DNA of 46,460 nt, taken from Falsiroseomonas sp. (lineage in GTDB: Bacteria > Pseudomonadota > Alphaproteobacteria > Acetobacterales > Acetobacteraceae). The DNA lies in NCBI RefSeq assembly GCF_030695085.1, contig NZ_JAUYTS010000011.1, forward strand, positions 1-46,460, read 5' to 3'. A program made the translations under genes and the position numbers. Below the pieces are notes generated by a model. It ran no database searches and had not been told where the DNA came from. It saw nothing but the letters and a program-made list of their open reading frames with translations. Shown here one piece after another: positions 9,286 to 18,362 of the stretch; the stretch's first letter is position 1; every line of letters starts with the position of its first letter.

Positions 9286-9729
9286 TCAGATAACCTGGAA
9301 GCGCGCCTTCGCCGCACGCTCGATCGCGCCGGCGATCAGCCGGTCCAGATCCAGGCCGATGCGGAGGTCCTGCAGGAAGCGCAGTTCCTCCTGCGTCGCA
9401 TCGCCATCGGCGGCGCAGACTTCGCAGGCCAGCAGATAGGCGGTCTCCCGCAGCCGCATCGGCAGCGTGTCGCACAGCATGGCCATGGCGCGGTCCAGGC
9501 CATCGGTGCGGCCGAGCAGCTTGGCCACGGTGTCCGTCACCGTCTCGATATCCGTGGAATGGAAATCGGCGAAGACGGGCAGGTCCTGCACCATGCGCGA
9601 CATCATGGCGAGTTCCGGGTCCGACATCGGTCCATCGGCCACCGACATCAGCACCATGGCGCAAACCAAGGCTTCCTGCGCGGTGAAGCTGGAAACCTGC
9701 AGATCAGGGGCGGCGGCGCGGCTGGGCAT
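9286..9729 (-). CDS. TerB-like (tellurite resistance) domain protein
   Basis: A 147-residue all-helical protein. The paired metal-binding-like motifs SVADGPMSDPELAMM and VCAADGDATQEELRFL are the hallmark of TerB/DjlA-type domains. Such proteins are cytoplasmic or membrane-linked stress proteins, but the exact role is unknown and no other ter gene is nearby. The tail-to-tail distance to the amidohydrolase is 4 bases. It stands alone, 62 bases left of its promoter side from the S9 peptidase stop. Confidence 0.8.
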   Translation of the reverse strand: MPSRAAAPDLQVSSFTAQEALVCAMVLMSVADGPMSDPELAMMSRMVQDLPVFADFHSTDIETVTDTVAKLLGRTDGLDRAMAMLCDTLPMRLRETAYLLACEVCAADGDATQEELRFLQDLRIGLDLDRLIAGAIERAAKARFQVI

Positions 9730-9791
9730 GGTGGGTCTCCGGTCTTTGCCCGTTGGTCGCCCCGCAAGCGCGGCGGGTCAAGCGGCAAGCA

Positions 9792-11843
9792 CTACACATC
9801 CCATCCAATGGCGCGGCGCAGGAAGGCCGCACCGAGGGAGGCGAAGGCCGCAACCTCCGCATTGTCCTTGCCATAGCCATGGCCGCCGGCCTCGGGCTCC
9901 AGAAGCGAGGCATCGTAGCCCAGCGCCTGCAGCTTCGCCGCCATCTTGCGGGCATGGCCGGGATGCACGCGGTCGTCGCGCCGGGTGGTGGCCAGCAGGA
10001 TGGGCGGGTAGGGGCGGCCGGGCTCTGCAGCGTGATAGGCGGAGAAGTGGCGGATGAAGGCCCAGTCGTCGGCTTTGTCGGGATCGCCGTATTCCGCCAT
10101 CCAGGACGCCCCGGCCAGCAGCTTCGTGTAGCGCCGCATGTCGATCAGCGGGATGGTGCAGAACAGGGCGCCGAAACGCTCCGGGTAGCGGGTCAGCATA
10201 TTGGCGATCAGCAGCCCGCCATTCGACCCGCCCTCCGCCGCGATGCGGCCCGGCACCGTCACGCCGCGCGCCACCAGATCCGCGGCGATGGCGGCGAAGT
10301 CGTCGTGGCTTTTCACCTTGTTGGCGAGCCGCCCGGCTTCGTGCCAGGCCGTGCCGAATTCACCGCCGCCGCGGATCTGGCCGAGCACGGCGGTGCCGCC
10401 CTTTTGCAGCCAGAGCAGGCCGGAGGTCGCGGCGTAATAGGGCAGGCGCGAGATCTGGAAACCGCCATAGGCGGAAAGATGCACCGGCGCGCGGCCGGTT
10501 TCGTCCTTCGGGCCGACCTGGACATAGGGGATGCGTACGCCATCCGAGGACACCGCCTCATGCCGCGTCACCGTGAGCCCGGTGGCATCGAAGCTGGCGG
10601 AGGAGGATTTCAGCAGCGCGGGGGTGGTGGGGGTGGTGGCGGTCAGCTTGAGCTGCGGCGGTGTCACCGGGTCCTGCGCCATCACCAGCAGCGTGCCGTC
10701 CGATTCCTCCGCCTCCGTGTCCAGCGCCCAGAGGTCCACCACGCCGATGCGCGGCAGGCCGGGCACCTCCTGCCGCTGCCAGCCGGATGCGCTGGGGGTC
10801 AGCAGGGCGAAGTGGGGTTCGAGATTGTCCAGGATGTGCAGCACCAGCGTGCCGTCGCACCAGAAGAAGCCCTGCAAGGCGCGGCGCGGTTCCGGCGTGA
10901 ACAGCACCTCCGGCACCGGCGCGCCGCCAAGCGCGGAGTCGAAGGACATGCCCAGCAGGGTGTCGGGCGGATAGGTGGTGCCGGCCACGGTCCAGGGCGT
11001 GCGCGGCTTGGCGGCGAGGAAGCCGCGCTGCCAGGCGTAGTGGGCATCCGTCGGCAGCGGGATTTCGCGCTGCGGGCCGCTGCGGTCGCCGAGATGGATG
11101 CGGGCGTCGTAGAAGCCGAGCTGTTCGTGGAAGACCACGACCTCCCGCCCGCCTTCCCGGTCCACCCCGGCGCCGGCGCCCATGCTGGTTTCCGGCACCT
11201 CGAAAATGGCGGGTGCCTGCATCGGGTCGGTGCCGCGCCGCCACAGCCGCACCGTGCTGGCGTAGCCGGAGGTGGTGGCGCCGAGCAGCGCGGAGGACAG
11301 CAGCAGCGTGTCCCGGTCCAGCCAGGCGGCGCTGGATTTCGCCTCCGCCAGATGAAAGCCATCGGCCGGGAAAGCGCGGGTGGGCAGGTCGAATTCGCGC
11401 AGCACCACCGCATCCCCGCCGCCGCGCGACAGGCGCAGCAGGGCGCGGTCGTGGCTGCCGAACAAAGTGGTGGCGCCCTTCCAGATCCAGTCGGCGCCCT
11501 CCGCCGTGGCCAGCGCGTCGAGGTCGAGCAGCACGTCCCAATCTGGCGTGTCCGACCGGAAGCTCTCCATGCGGGTTCGGCGCCACAAGCCGCGCGGGTT
11601 CGCCGCGTCGGTCCAGTAATTATATAGGAATGGCCCGCGGCGGGTGACGTGCGGCAGGCGACCGGGGCGGTCGAGCGCCGCCGTCAGCGCCTCCCGGTCC
11701 GCCGTCACGCGGTCATCGGCGAAGCGGGCGCGGGTGCGGGCGGTCTGCTCGGCCACCCAGGCCAGGGCGCGTTCGCCCTCCACCTCCTCCAGCCACAGAT
11801 ACGGGTCGTCATCCGGCGCGTCGAGGGTCGGTCGCAGATCCAT
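9792..11843 (-). CDS. S9 family prolyl oligopeptidase-like serine peptidase
   Basis: A 683-residue cytoplasmic serine peptidase of the prolyl oligopeptidase family, which cleaves short peptides after proline or similar residues. The N-terminal PYLWLEEVEGERAL opens the protein, a beta-propeller-like region spans about 70-400, and the alpha/beta-hydrolase domain holds AAEGGSNGGLL (nucleophile Ser). The oxyanion region YGGF, the late Asp (TTRRDDRVHPGHARKM) and the His (GGHGYGKDN) complete the triad. Length matches the family (650-720). The stop lies 62 bases from the TerB-like gene. It lies 5 bases downstream of the helicase stop codon, so the two are probably one transcript. Confidence 0.92.
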   Translation of the reverse strand: MDLRPTLDAPDDDPYLWLEEVEGERALAWVAEQTARTRARFADDRVTADREALTAALDRPGRLPHVTRRGPFLYNYWTDAANPRGLWRRTRMESFRSDTPDWDVLLDLDALATAEGADWIWKGATTLFGSHDRALLRLSRGGGDAVVLREFDLPTRAFPADGFHLAEAKSSAAWLDRDTLLLSSALLGATTSGYASTVRLWRRGTDPMQAPAIFEVPETSMGAGAGVDREGGREVVVFHEQLGFYDARIHLGDRSGPQREIPLPTDAHYAWQRGFLAAKPRTPWTVAGTTYPPDTLLGMSFDSALGGAPVPEVLFTPEPRRALQGFFWCDGTLVLHILDNLEPHFALLTPSASGWQRQEVPGLPRIGVVDLWALDTEAEESDGTLLVMAQDPVTPPQLKLTATTPTTPALLKSSSASFDATGLTVTRHEAVSSDGVRIPYVQVGPKDETGRAPVHLSAYGGFQISRLPYYAATSGLLWLQKGGTAVLGQIRGGGEFGTAWHEAGRLANKVKSHDDFAAIAADLVARGVTVPGRIAAEGGSNGGLLIANMLTRYPERFGALFCTIPLIDMRRYTKLLAGASWMAEYGDPDKADDWAFIRHFSAYHAAEPGRPYPPILLATTRRDDRVHPGHARKMAAKLQALGYDASLLEPEAGGHGYGKDNAEVAAFASLGAAFLRRAIGWDV

Positions 11844-11848
11844 CGGTC

Positions 11849-14644
11849 TCAGCTCTCCGCCAGGAATTCGCGGGTTTCCGCCACGGCATCGCGCAACCCG
11901 AGCCGCTTCACCACCACCCCTGGCGGCAGCCCGGCCAACAACCGGGACGGGCAGGATTTGTCCAGCAGGATGAAAACGCCCTTGTCATCGCCGCGCCGGA
12001 TCAGCCGGCCGAAGGCCTGGCGCAGCCGGTGGCGGGCGATGGCGTCGTCATAGGATTTCGGCTGGCCTTCCGAGAGATGGGTGCGGCGTTCCCGGTGCAG
12101 GATCGAAGGGCGCGGCCAGGGCACCCGGTCGAAGACCAGCAGGCGCAGCGACCTTCCGGGCACATCCACGCCATCCCGCATCGCATCCGTGCCGAGCAGG
12201 CAGGCATGTTCCTCGGCGCGGAAGACATCGACCAGGGTCGCATTGTCCATCGCATCGACATGCTGGGCGTAGAGGGGAATGCCGCGCTCGGCCAAGGGCT
12301 GGGCGATGCGTGATTGCACGTCGCGCAGCCGCCGCACCGCGGTGAACAGGCCGAGCGCGCCGCCGCCGGATGCCGTGAACAGCGCGCGATAGGCGGAAGC
12401 GACCTGCGCCGGATCGCCCTTGCTGACATCCTCCACCACCAGGGCGCGGGTGCGGGTGGCGTAGTCGAAGGGGGATGCGACGGCGGCGCGGATCGCGGGA
12501 TTGGGCAGATGCGCCGCGCCGGTGCGGGCCTCCGCCGCGCGCCAGGCGGATTCCCGGTCCTCCTCGCCTTCCGTGGCGCCGGCATGGTCGCGGAGCGTGG
12601 CGGAGGTGATGAGCACGCCATGCGCGGGCGCGGCGACGGCCATGGCGAAGGGCTGGGTCGGGTCGAGGTGGTGGCGGTGCATGCCGCAATCGACCTCGCG
12701 GCCCTCGCGGCGATCCAGCGCGAACCAGTCGACGTATTCGGGGCGCGTGCCGGGCGGCTTTGGCGGGCTGGAGAGGGTGCCGAGCATGGCGCACCAGGCG
12801 GTCAGCGGCATCAGGGCGCGGCGTTCCAAGCCGCGGCAGGCGGCCTCGATGCGGATGCGGTCGCCGACCTCCAGCTCCTCCGCCTCATCTTCCAGCCGTG
12901 CGGCCAGGCGGTCATGCAGCGCCTGGAGGGGGTTCTTCAGGCGGGTCAGGCTCTCGGCCAGCGCGGCGCCGGCCTCGGACACGGGCTCCGGCAGCGGGTG
13001 CAGGTCGCATTCCACGCCGTAGCCGGCTTCCTCATCCTTCGCGCGGGCCAGCACCTGGCGGCGGACGGATTGGAGGAACCCCTCCGCCGTACCGCGCGGT
13101 TCATCGAGATCGGCCAGCCGCGTGGGCCAGCCCGGGGCGGGCAGGGCGCGCGCGGCCTGGAGGGCCTCCTCCAGCGGCAGCAGCAGGTCCGGGCGGTCGC
13201 CGATCAGCTCCTCCAGCCGCCGGGACAGGCCGCGGGCGCGGGACCTTCCGCCCTCGGCACCCAGCAGCCAGCGGCGCAGTTCGGCCGCTTCACCGCCCGT
13301 CAGGTCGGCGGAAAAGGCGGCATCGGCCGCGTCGAACAGGTGGTGCCCCTCATCGAAGATCAGGCGCTGCGGCTTGCCATCCTCGCCGCCGCCCAGCGCC
13401 GCCTGCACCATCACCAGCGCATGGTTGGCGATGACCAGGGTGGCGCCGCGGGCGCGGCGGATGGAGTGTTCGACGAAGCATTGCTTGTAGTGGCCGCAGG
13501 CGGAGTGGATGCACTCACCGCGCCGGTCGGCCAGCGGCCAGACATGGTGCGGGCCGAACAGCTCGGTCAGCCAGCCGGGAAAGTCGCCGCCCTGCAGATC
13601 GCCATCCCGCGTCGCCAGCGCCCAGCGGGAGACCAGCGCCAGCGGCAGCAGCACCCCGGCCATGGAGGCGGCGCCGACCGCCTCCTCCATGTTCAGCAGG
13701 CAAAGGTAGTTCTCCCGCCCCTTGCGGACGACGATGCGGCGGCGGCGCTCGGCGGGCTCGGGGTAGAGGCGCGCGGCTTCCTGGTCGATCTGGCGTTGCA
13801 GGTTGCGGGTGAAGGTGGAGATCCAGACCGGCGCGCCATTGCGTTCCGCCCAGAGGCTGGCAGGCGCCACGTAGCCCAGGGTCTTGCCGGTGCCGGTGCC
13901 CGCTTCCGCCAGCACCAGGTTCGGCGCGCCGCGCACCTCCCGCGCCTGGAAGGCGCCGGCGGCGGCGGAGGCATAGTCGGCCTGCTGTGGGCGCTGCTCC
14001 GCGCCCTCGCCGAGAATCTCGGCCAGGCGGCGGCGGGCATCGGTGGCGGAGACGGGGTGGTGCGCCGGGGGCGGGGGCGGGGCCACCTCCTCCCATTCCG
14101 GCAGGCGGCGCCATACCTTCAGCGGATCGAGCGAGGGGCGGGCCTGCTGGCCGAGGGCAGCGAGCACCGAATCGGCCCAGGGCCAATGCGTCTCCGCGCC
14201 CAGCTTGGCGGCCAGCGCGGCGGCGTCGCGGTTCAGCGGCGCGTTGCGGCCGGCGGCGAGGTGGCGGAGCATCGCCGTGGCGAGTTCCGGCAACAGCGCG
14301 GCGAGGCCTTCCTCATCGGCCGGCGGGTCGCGGTCCAGCGCCAGGGCCAGGCCGCGCGGCGTGGGGGCGGCGGGGCGGGCGGGCTGGCAGAAGGCGAAAA
14401 GTTCCAGCAGGTCACAGGCCGGGAAGCTGCCGAGGCCCAGGCGGCGCGCCGTGGCCGGCGCATGCACCACCATGGGCGGCGGCATGTCCCGCAGCCGGCG
14501 GCCGATCTCGATGGCGGGGCCGGAAAACAGTTCGCCATCCGGGGTGAGGAGGGTGCCGCGCCCGAAACCGGCGATCAGCGCCGGGCTGTCCGGCAGCAGC
14601 AGGCGCGGCTGCCGGAGCTCGGCTGTGGGGCGAGGCATGGTCAT
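11849..14644 (-). CDS. Iron-sulfur XPD/DinG-type ATP-dependent DNA helicase
   Basis: A 931-residue superfamily 2 helicase. EAGTGTGKT (about 247-255) is Walker A, IFDEGHHLF the DEAH box, and QAFGRLIRRGDDKG motif VI. Four cysteines between motifs I and II (YLCLLN, then C-x5-C-x5-C in ECIHSACGHYKQC) fit the XPD/DinG iron-sulfur cluster. The first 200 residues are an extra domain I do not recognise. A role in DNA repair or resolving replication blocks is likely. The start could be Met1 (14644) or Met3 (14638). A perfect 9-bp inverted repeat (14643-14663) covers the first ATG and there is no clear ribosome binding site. The stop is 5 bases from the S9 peptidase start. Confidence 0.88.
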   Translation of the reverse strand: MTMPRPTAELRQPRLLLPDSPALIAGFGRGTLLTPDGELFSGPAIEIGRRLRDMPPPMVVHAPATARRLGLGSFPACDLLELFAFCQPARPAAPTPRGLALALDRDPPADEEGLAALLPELATAMLRHLAAGRNAPLNRDAAALAAKLGAETHWPWADSVLAALGQQARPSLDPLKVWRRLPEWEEVAPPPPPAHHPVSATDARRRLAEILGEGAEQRPQQADYASAAAGAFQAREVRGAPNLVLAEAGTGTGKTLGYVAPASLWAERNGAPVWISTFTRNLQRQIDQEAARLYPEPAERRRRIVVRKGRENYLCLLNMEEAVGAASMAGVLLPLALVSRWALATRDGDLQGGDFPGWLTELFGPHHVWPLADRRGECIHSACGHYKQCFVEHSIRRARGATLVIANHALVMVQAALGGGEDGKPQRLIFDEGHHLFDAADAAFSADLTGGEAAELRRWLLGAEGGRSRARGLSRRLEELIGDRPDLLLPLEEALQAARALPAPGWPTRLADLDEPRGTAEGFLQSVRRQVLARAKDEEAGYGVECDLHPLPEPVSEAGAALAESLTRLKNPLQALHDRLAARLEDEAEELEVGDRIRIEAACRGLERRALMPLTAWCAMLGTLSSPPKPPGTRPEYVDWFALDRREGREVDCGMHRHHLDPTQPFAMAVAAPAHGVLITSATLRDHAGATEGEEDRESAWRAAEARTGAAHLPNPAIRAAVASPFDYATRTRALVVEDVSKGDPAQVASAYRALFTASGGGALGLFTAVRRLRDVQSRIAQPLAERGIPLYAQHVDAMDNATLVDVFRAEEHACLLGTDAMRDGVDVPGRSLRLLVFDRVPWPRPSILHRERRTHLSEGQPKSYDDAIARHRLRQAFGRLIRRGDDKGVFILLDKSCPSRLLAGLPPGVVVKRLGLRDAVAETREFLAES

Positions 14645-14663
14645 GCCGCCAATGTGGCGGCAT
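14643..14663 (-). repeat. Inverted repeat covering the helicase start codon
   Basis: ATGCCGCCA and TGGCGGCAT are perfect arms around a 3-base loop. In the helicase mRNA the hairpin would hold the first AUG in its stem, which could limit initiation or act as a protein-binding operator. Confidence 0.6.
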
Positions 14664-14722
14664 CACCCGAAAGAACAAAGAGCGAAACCATCATAATCAC
14701 GCCCAAAAGGGCAGGTTTCCGC

Positions 14723-15733
14723 TCAGGCCGGTACGCGCAGCGCGGGGATACGCTCCGCGATCTGCACGGCGTTCAGTGCCGCGCCCTTCAGCAACTGGTC
14801 GCCGCAGAGGAAGAAATCGAGGCCGCAATCGCCGAAGACGGGGTTGGCGCGGATGCGGCCGGCCTCGACATCGTCCTGGCCGGTCGCCGTCAGCGGCATC
14901 GGGTAGAGCAGGGCGGCCGGGTCATCCAGCACCTTCACGCCGGCGGCCTGGCGGAGTGCGGCGCGGGCGGCCTCGGCGGTGACAGGCCGCTCGGTCTCGA
15001 TCGTCACGCTTTCGCCGTGCACGCGCATGGTCGGGATGCGGACGGCGGTGCAGGAGATCAGAAGATCGGGCAGGCCCATGATCTTCCGGGATTCCCAGGC
15101 GACCTTCATCTCCTCCCGCGTATAGGCGTTCGGCTGGAAGCTATCGATGTGCGGGATGACGTTGAAGGCGAGGGGATGGGCGAAGACCTCGTTCCGGGCC
15201 TTCTCGCCATCGACCAGCACGCGCCGCGTCTCCCGCTCCAGCTCCACCATGCCCTCCGCCCCGGCGCCGGAGGCGGCCTGGTAGGTGGAGACGATGACGC
15301 GCTTGATGCCGAAGGCGGCGTGCAGCGGGGCCAGCGCCACCACCAGGATGGCGGTGGTGCAGTTCGGGTTGGCGATCAGCCTGGCATCGCCGATGGCCGC
15401 CGCATTCACCTCCGGCACCACCAGCGGCACGCCCTCCTCCAGCCGGAAGGCGGAGGAATTATCCACCACGGTGACGCCGGCGGCGACCAGGCCGGGGGCG
15501 TGCTTCTTGGCAAAATCGCCGGAGACGGCGAGCAAGGCGAGGTCCAGGTCGCGCGCGGCCTCCTGGCTGAATTCCTCGATCACCGTATCGCCGAAGGGCG
15601 TGGGCATAATCGTGCCGGCACTGCGACCCGAGGCGAAGAGGCGGAGTTTCGTCACGGGGAAGCGACGCCGCCCGAGGACCTCCACCAATTCCCGCCCCAC
15701 CGCTCCGGTGGCGCCGATCACACCCACACGCAT
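14723..15733 (-). CDS. asd: Aspartate-semialdehyde dehydrogenase
   Basis: A 336-residue NADPH-dependent enzyme reducing aspartyl-4-phosphate to aspartate semialdehyde, the branch point to lysine/diaminopimelate, threonine and methionine. VGVIGATGAVGRE is the Rossmann nucleotide motif and NPNCTTA holds the catalytic Cys125. STYQAASGAGAEGM and the late HGESV (active-site His) agree with the family. I chose the ATG at 15731-15733 because it begins the Rossmann strand and follows CAGGAG; a longer frame adds 33 unrelated residues. The gene is read leftward, ahead of the helicase with a 78-base gap. Confidence 0.96.
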   Translation of the reverse strand: MRVGVIGATGAVGRELVEVLGRRRFPVTKLRLFASGRSAGTIMPTPFGDTVIEEFSQEAARDLDLALLAVSGDFAKKHAPGLVAAGVTVVDNSSAFRLEEGVPLVVPEVNAAAIGDARLIANPNCTTAILVVALAPLHAAFGIKRVIVSTYQAASGAGAEGMVELERETRRVLVDGEKARNEVFAHPLAFNVIPHIDSFQPNAYTREEMKVAWESRKIMGLPDLLISCTAVRIPTMRVHGESVTIETERPVTAEAARAALRQAAGVKVLDDPAALLYPMPLTATGQDDVEAGRIRANPVFGDCGLDFFLCGDQLLKGAALNAVQIAERIPALRVPA

Positions 15734-15794
15734 CACACGCTGCTCCTGTTCCCAAAGGGGCAGATCGCATAGCGCAAAGCGCGGCCGCGGCCAA

Positions 15795-16538
15795 TCACGC
15801 GATGGGCATGACCTGCTGCGTGTCCAGGTCATAGTAGGCGCCGACGATCTTCAGGCGCTCGGCCGTGGCAGCGGCGGCGAGCACCGGGCTTTCGGTCAGC
15901 AGGCGGGTGACGTTCAGCGCCACATTGGCGCGCACCGTGCCCTCCACCGGGTCGCCGCCGGCACGCAGCGCGGCCAGGGCGGCGGGCAGCATGGGCAGCA
16001 GCATGTCGCGCAGATGCGCGGGCAGGGCCAAGGGCTGCTGCGCCAGGGCCACGGCCGCGCCGGCGGCGCCGCAATGGGCGTGGCCGAGCACCATGATCAG
16101 CGGCACGCCCAGATTGCTCACGGCATATTCCAGGCTGCCGATGGCGCCGGTATCGGCCAGGTTGCCGGCGTTGCGGGCCACGAAGATGTCACCGAGCCCG
16201 GCCTGGAACAGCACCTCCGGCGCGGCGCGGCTGTCTGCGCAGCCGAGCACGGCGGCGAAGGGCGCCTGGCCGGTGGCGAGGATGGCGCGGCGTTCCAGAT
16301 TGCTGGGGCCGGGCTGCGCCATCTGGGCCAGGAAGCGCTGGTTGCCCTGCATCAGCCGTTCCAGCGCCTGGTCCGGGGTCAGGCTGGTGGGTGGCATGGC
16401 GCTGGTCGCGCGTGCCGGCCGCACAAGGGCGGCGCCGGCCGCCAGCCCGGCCAGGGCGGCGACGAAGCTTCGGCGGCCGCGCCCGGCGGAAGGGGTGGCG
16501 CGGTGGGCGAAGGGGGCGCAGCAGGCGCAGGGCGGCAT
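15795..16538 (-). CDS. Tat-exported beta carbonic anhydrase
   Basis: A 247-residue beta-class carbonic anhydrase that interconverts CO2 and bicarbonate. Zinc ligands are Cys in GCADSRA and His/Cys in LGHAHCGA; ADSR supplies the catalytic Asp-Arg pair. The N-terminus has a twin-arginine type leader (RGRRSFVAALAGLAAGAALV, then a possible ARA cleavage site), so it probably works in the periplasm. The start at 16538 follows GAAGGAA; the frame is open to 16586 without supporting features. A cysteine-rich stretch, PPCACCAP, precedes the Tat motif and is unusual. Separated by 61 bases from asd on the same strand. Confidence 0.92.
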   Translation of the reverse strand: MPPCACCAPFAHRATPSAGRGRRSFVAALAGLAAGAALVRPARATSAMPPTSLTPDQALERLMQGNQRFLAQMAQPGPSNLERRAILATGQAPFAAVLGCADSRAAPEVLFQAGLGDIFVARNAGNLADTGAIGSLEYAVSNLGVPLIMVLGHAHCGAAGAAVALAQQPLALPAHLRDMLLPMLPAALAALRAGGDPVEGTVRANVALNVTRLLTESPVLAAAATAERLKIVGAYYDLDTQQVMPIA

Positions 16539-16727
16539 GGCAGGTTCCTTCGGCGGCCGGACGAAGCCAGTTCGTAGTGTCAACAATCGGCAGGAAGCTA
16601 GACCATGTTCAACCTAAGCGGAAATAGCTTCGGGAGTCTGAATTTTGGGCGGCGTTGAGACGGCCTCGCCTGGACCGCACGCGGCACCTATAAGGCGGCA
16701 CAGACCTGCATGAGGTGCCGATCCGCC

Positions 16728-18362
16728 ATGTCCGCCGAATACGCCGCCGCCAAGGCCTGGCCCTTCGAGGAAGCGCGCAAGGTCGAGGCGCGGGTCAAAG
16801 CCGCGGGCAAGGGCCAGGCGCTGTTCGAGACCGGCTACGGCCCTTCCGGCCTGCCGCATATCGGCACCTTCGGAGAGGTCGCGCGCACCACCTGGGTGCG
16901 CCGCGCCTTCGAGAAGCTGACCGGGCTGGACACCAGGCTCATCGCCTTCAGCGACGACATGGACGGGCTGCGCAAGGCGCCCGACAATGTGCCGAACCGG
17001 GAGATGCTGCTGCAGCACCTCGGCCGGCCGGTCACCGCCATCCCGGACCCCTTCGGCACGCATGAGAGCTTCGGGCACCACAACAACGCCCGGCTGCGCG
17101 CCTTCCTGGACCGCTTTGGCTTCGAATACGAATTCGCCTCATCCTCTGACTACTACCGGTCGGGGCGGTTCGATGCGGCCTTGCTGCGCATGGCGGAACG
17201 GCATGAGGAGGTGCGGGCAGTGATCCTGCCGACGCTCGGCCCGGAACGCCGCGCCACCTATTCGCCCTTCCTGCCGCTGCACCCGAAGACCGGGGTGGTG
17301 ATGCAGGTGCCGATGGAGGAAGTGCGGCCGGACCAGGATCTGCTGGTGTGGGTGGACCCGGAGACCGGCGAACGCCACGGCACGCGCATCACCGGCGGCC
17401 ATTGCAAGGCGCAATGGAAGGCGGATTGGGCGCTGCGCTGGTACGCGCTGGGCGTGGATTACGAGATGTCGGGCAAGGATCTGATCGACAGCGTCAAGCT
17501 CTCCGGCGCCATCTGCAAGGTGCTCGGCGGGGCGCCGCCGATCGGCTTCACCTATGAGCTGTTCCTGGATGAGGCCGGCGGCAAGATCAGCAAGTCGAAG
17601 GGCAATGGCCTGACCATCGACGAGTGGCTGCACTACGCCCCGCCCGAGAGCCTCGCCCAGTTCATGTACAACCAGCCCGGCCGTGCCAAGCGGCTGCATT
17701 TCGACGTGATCCCGCGCGCCGTCGATGAATACGTCCAGAACCTGGACCGGCTGCGCGCGGCGCCGGGGCCGGATAATCCGGCCTGGCACATCCAGGGCGG
17801 GCCGACGAATGATCCCGGCACGCCGGTGTCCTTCACCATGCTGATGAACCTGGCCAGCGTGATCAACGCCGATGCGCCGGAGATGCTGTGGGGGTTCCTG
17901 CGCCGCTATGCCCCGGAGGCGAGCGGGGAAACCCACCCGCTGCTGGCCCGGCTGGTGGAACATGCGGTGTCCTACTACCGGGACCGCGTCGCGCCCAACA
18001 AGCAGCACCGTCCGGCGACGGAGGCCGAGCGCCCGGCCTTCGAGGCGCTGGTCGCCGCCCTGCGCGCCCGGCAGCCGGAACTGGACCTGCTGGCGCCCGA
18101 TGAACAGGCCCGCGCGATCCAGGATGTGGTCTATGATGCGGGCCGTCGGGAGCCTTTCATCGAGATGACCAAGGATGGCCGCCCGGGCGTGTCCCGCGCC
18201 TGGTTCAACGCCCTGTATCAGGTGCTGCTCGGCCAGCCGGAAGGGCCGCGCTTCGGCGGCTTCGTCGCGCTGTACGGCATTGCCGGCACCATCGGGCTGA
18301 TCGAGACGGCGCTGGCCCGCCCAGCCGCCACCCTCGCCACCGCCGGCGACGCCGCCACGTGA
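16728..18362 (+). CDS. lysS: Lysyl-tRNA synthetase, class I
   Basis: A 544-residue class I (archaeal-type) LysRS that charges tRNA-Lys in the cytoplasm. [10 protein letters not shown] (near 41-50) is the HIGH motif and KISKSKG (286-292) the KMSKS loop; GYGPSG precedes HIGH as in this family. Most alphaproteobacteria use this class, so it is likely the housekeeping enzyme. The start at 16728 ([11 protein letters not shown]) is preferred; an in-frame ATG at 16710 adds six residues. The stop overlaps the GTG of the next gene (18359-18362), so lysS is translationally coupled to an MprF-like protein that, in full form, consumes Lys-tRNA. Confidence 0.95.
   Translation: MSAEYAAAKAWPFEEARKVEARVKAAGKGQALFETGYGPSGLPHIGTFGEVARTTWVRRAFEKLTGLDTRLIAFSDDMDGLRKAPDNVPNREMLLQHLGRPVTAIPDPFGTHESFGHHNNARLRAFLDRFGFEYEFASSSDYYRSGRFDAALLRMAERHEEVRAVILPTLGPERRATYSPFLPLHPKTGVVMQVPMEEVRPDQDLLVWVDPETGERHGTRITGGHCKAQWKADWALRWYALGVDYEMSGKDLIDSVKLSGAICKVLGGAPPIGFTYELFLDEAGGKISKSKGNGLTIDEWLHYAPPESLAQFMYNQPGRAKRLHFDVIPRAVDEYVQNLDRLRAAPGPDNPAWHIQGGPTNDPGTPVSFTMLMNLASVINADAPEMLWGFLRRYAPEASGETHPLLARLVEHAVSYYRDRVAPNKQHRPATEAERPAFEALVAALRARQPELDLLAPDEQARAIQDVVYDAGRREPFIEMTKDGRPGVSRAWFNALYQVLLGQPEGPRFGGFVALYGIAGTIGLIETALARPAATLATAGDAAT

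Noticed and set aside
11618..11636. TATAGGAA inside the S9 peptidase gene as a further copy of the shared AT-rich motif
   Set aside because: It encodes ordinary conserved residues (FLYNYW) in mid-gene and matches only 8 bases.
12314..15772. A 1152-codon open frame on the + strand opposite the helicase and asd genes
   Set aside because: It is a mirror of GC-rich codons of two well-recognised minus-strand genes; its translation is His/Gln/Arg/Gly-rich with no domain, and it runs through both real genes and the gap between them.
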